Assembly: GCA_959604655.1 (NCBI GenBank)
Contig: CAUHCL010000105.1
Span: 1-7,197 of the forward strand
DNA length: 7,197 nucleotides
Direction of reading: 5' to 3'
Source: an uncultured Alistipes sp.
GTDB taxonomy: Bacteria; Bacteroidota; Bacteroidia; Bacteroidales; Rikenellaceae
The stretch's first letter is position 1. Each line of letters begins with the position of its first letter. The notes beneath the pieces were generated by a model. That model searched no databases, was not told the origin of the DNA, and was given only the letters and a program-made list of their open reading frames with translations. This document shows, piece after piece, positions 5,012 to 7,197 of the stretch. A program made the translations under genes and the position numbers.

Positions 5012-7197
5012 TTAGTACTCCAACTTCGCCAGACGCTTGTAGCTGTTGTAACGCCACTTTGCATTTTCCTCGGCGGCGTTGAACAGTTCCTCGGCCTCGG
5101 CGGGGAACGCCTTCTTGAGCGAGGTGTAACGCACCTCCTTCATCAGGAAGTCACGGAACTTCGTCCAGTCGGGCTCCTTTGAGTCGAGCACGAACGGGTT
5201 CTTGCCCTCGGCCTCCAGCTGCGGGTTGTAGTGCCACAGGTGCCAGTAACCGCAAGCCACGGCATCCTTGCCAACGGTCTGCGTGCGGGTCATGCCGCCC
5301 TTGATACCGTGGTTGATACACGGAGCGTAGGCGATCACGAGCGACGGACCCGGGTAAGCCTCGGCCTCCTTGAGCACGTTGAACAGCTGGGCCTGCGAAG
5401 CTCCGATCGAAACCTGAGCCACGTATACGTAACCGTAGGTCATGGCGATGGCGCCCAGATCCTTCTTGCGGATGCGCTTGCCGCTCGACGCGAACTTGGC
5501 CACGGCCCCTACGGGGGTAGCCTTCGACGACTGGCCGCCCGTGTTAGAGTAAACCTCGGTATCCACCACGAGGATATTCACGTCGGCACCCGATGCCAGC
5601 ACGTGGTCCACGCCTCCGAAGCCGATGTCGTAGCCCCAGCCGTCGCCGCCGATGATCCACTGCGACTTCTTCACGAGCCAATCCTTCATCTCGAGGATCT
5701 TCTTGCAGTAGTCGCAGCCGCAAGCCTCCATCATGGGAACCAGACGGGCGCTGACCTCGGCCGACTTGGCCGACGAGCCGCGGTTCTCGATCCACTCCTT
5801 CATCGTGCCCTTGAGCTCGTCCGAGCACTTGGTGCACTCGGCGATGGCCTGCTCCATATACTTCTGAATGCGGTCGCGGAGCTTCTCCACGCCCACGTGC
5901 ATACCCAGACCGAACTCGGCGTTGTCCTCGAAGAGCGAGTTGGCCCATGCGGGACCCTGACCCTTGGCGTTGGTGCAATAGGGAGTCGAGGGGGCCGAAC
6001 CCGAGTAGATCGAGGTACATCCCGTGGCGTTGGCGACCATCATCTTGTCGCCGAACAACTGCGAAATGGTCTTTATGTAGGGAGTCTCGCCGCAACCCGC
6101 GCAGGCGCCCGAGAACTCGAACAGCGGCTGCTCGAATTGCAGGTTCTTCACGGTCTTGGTCTTGTCTACGGCGTCGCTCTTGTAGCCGATTTTCTCGGTG
6201 ATGTTCTTCCAGTTCTCGGCCTGAGCCATCTGCGACTCCAGAGGCTTCATGACCAGAGCCTTGTTCTTGGCTGGACATACGTCGACGCAGTTGCCGCAAC
6301 CCGTACAGTCGAGCGGCGTCACCTGTATGCGGAACTTGTAGGCCTTGGTCTCGCCCAAGCCCTGCTTCCACTCCACGCCCGTAGCTGCGGCTTCCTCTTC
6401 GGTGGCCAGGAACGGACGGATGGCTGCGTGGGGGCAGACGTAAGAGCACTGGTTGCACTGGATACAGTTATCGACGATCCATTCGGGAACGTTCACGGCT
6501 ATGCCGCGCTTCTCGTAAGCGGCCGTACCGTTGTCCCACGTACCGTCCTCACGGCCGTTGAAAGCCGATACGGGCAGGTCGTCTCCCTTCAGGGCGTTGA
6601 TGGGATCGACTATGTTGCGTACGAACTCGGGACGCGACATGTCGACGTTGTGCGCAGCCTCCTTGACCTCGATCGAAGCCCACTCGGCGGGCACCTCGAT
6701 CTTCTCGACGGCATTGCCGCCCGCGTCTACGGCCGCGTAGTTCATGTTCACGATATCCTCGCCCTTCTTGCCGTAAGACTTCAGGATGGCGTGCTTCATC
6801 TCCTCGACAGCCTTCTCGAACGGAATCACGTTGGCGATCTTGAAGAAAGCCGACTGCATGATGGTGTTGGTGCGCGATCCGAGACCCAGTTCCGACGCGA
6901 TCTTGGTGGCGTTGATTATGTAGAAATTGATGTTGTTCTTGGCCAGATATGCCTTCATGTGGTCGGGCAGCGTGGCGCAGGTCGTGGCGGCGTCGTGCAC
7001 CGAGTTGAGCAGGAACGAACCGCCCTTCTTGAGCCCCTTCAGAACATCGTACTTGTCCACGTACGAGGGAACGTGGCAGGCCACGAAATCGGGAGTCGTC
7101 ACCAGATAGGGCGAGCGGATGGGCTTGTCGCCGAAGCGCAGGTGCGACGAGGTGTAACCGCCCGACTTCTTCGAGTCGTACGAGAAATATGCCTGGC
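5012..7197 (-). CDS. nifJ: Pyruvate:ferredoxin (flavodoxin) oxidoreductase, C-terminal 727 residues, truncated by the window edge
   Basis: This enzyme oxidises pyruvate with CoA to acetyl-CoA and CO2 and passes the electrons to ferredoxin or flavodoxin (EC 1.2.7.1), a key step of anaerobic metabolism in the cytoplasm. The visible part, numbered from the edge, starts with QAYFSYDSKKSGG, typical of the single-chain enzyme. It continues with the EKR motif (about 228-231) and a two-cluster ferredoxin domain with Cys244, 247, 250, 254 and Cys297, 300, 303, 307. The proximal [4Fe-4S] ligands are Cys365 and Cys368 (CAGCGETPY), Cys393 and Cys626 (YAPCINHG). The thiamine-diphosphate-binding stretch is GGDGWGYDIGFGG (516-528) with Asn551. 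Full-length relatives have about 1180 residues, so about 450 N-terminal residues lie beyond the edge. The reading frame is open to 7195; an in-frame GTG at 7102 is internal, not a start. All expected cofactor ligands in the visible part are present. Confidence 0.97.
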   Translation of the reverse strand, partial: QAYFSYDSKKSGGYTSSHLRFGDKPIRSPYLVTTPDFVACHVPSYVDKYDVLKGLKKGGSFLLNSVHDAATTCATLPDHMKAYLAKNNINFYIINATKIASELGLGSRTNTIMQSAFFKIANVIPFEKAVEEMKHAILKSYGKKGEDIVNMNYAAVDAGGNAVEKIEVPAEWASIEVKEAAHNVDMSRPEFVRNIVDPINALKGDDLPVSAFNGREDGTWDNGTAAYEKRGIAVNVPEWIVDNCIQCNQCSYVCPHAAIRPFLATEEEAAATGVEWKQGLGETKAYKFRIQVTPLDCTGCGNCVDVCPAKNKALVMKPLESQMAQAENWKNITEKIGYKSDAVDKTKTVKNLQFEQPLFEFSGACAGCGETPYIKTISQLFGDKMMVANATGCTSIYSGSAPSTPYCTNAKGQGPAWANSLFEDNAEFGLGMHVGVEKLRDRIQKYMEQAIAECTKCSDELKGTMKEWIENRGSSAKSAEVSARLVPMMEACGCDYCKKILEMKDWLVKKSQWIIGGDGWGYDIGFGGVDHVLASGADVNILVVDTEVYSNTGGQSSKATPVGAVAKFASSGKRIRKKDLGAIAMTYGYVYVAQVSIGASQAQLFNVLKEAEAYPGPSLVIAYAPCINHGIKGGMTRTQTVGKDAVACGYWHLWHYNPQLEAEGKNPFVLDSKEPDWTKFRDFLMKEVRYTSLKKAFPAEAEELFNAAEENAKWRYNSYKRLAKLEY

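Noticed and set aside
5544..6458. A 304-codon Arg-rich open frame inside nifJ on the same strand
   Set aside because: It is a shifted frame of nifJ, whose own frame carries all cofactor motifs.
7100..7102. GTG at 7102 as the start of nifJ
   Set aside because: The frame continues upstream to the window edge with typical internal sequence (QAYFSYDSKKSGG), so the real start lies outside the window.

Overview
The window looks like chromosomal DNA of a GC-rich member of the Bacteroidales, most likely Alistipes or another Rikenellaceae. The reasons are the fairly GC-rich coding sequence, AT-rich intergenic leaders without Shine-Dalgarno sequences, candidate promoters of the Bacteroidetes type (TAnnTTTG), a single-chain pyruvate:ferredoxin oxidoreductase, and several families typical of gut Bacteroidales. 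The genus is an inference; the order is fairly secure.

Layout. At 7-1304 (+) a two-gene unit encodes a zinc-ribbon/flavin-type split-barrel protein and, 5 nt later, a DJ-1/PfpI-superfamily protein. A 173-nt gap then holds a structured repeat (copy 1) and the terminator of the oppositely oriented rsmD. At 1478-2716 (-) lie rsmD, the 16S rRNA m2G966 methyltransferase, and upstream of it an uncharacterised membrane-anchored protein with a pseudopilin-like N-terminal half. A strong terminator sits between these two genes and ends only about 13 nt before the rsmD start. Diverging from them at 2765-4177 (+) is a RecD-like superfamily 1 helicase. The next 241 nt, without a gene, hold a second, inverted copy of the repeat. 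At 4419-4853 (+) is a small secreted PepSY-like protein with its own terminator. From 5012 to the right edge (-) is the C-terminal part of nifJ (pyruvate:ferredoxin oxidoreductase), followed by a long hairpin terminator.

Most genes here are housekeeping or central metabolism and do not form one pathway. NifJ supplies acetyl-CoA and reduced ferredoxin in an anaerobe. RsmD and the helicase serve ribosome maturation and DNA maintenance. The first two genes may form a small redox or stress-related unit.

The most interesting non-coding signal is the repeat pair at 1311-1385 and 4199-4288. Both copies fold into a bulged stem-loop followed by a short tetraloop hairpin. At three paired positions both partners differ between the copies while pairing is kept, and the unpaired 6-nt bulge is identical. 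This points to a dispersed element selected for its secondary structure. No complete new defence or mobile system is visible.
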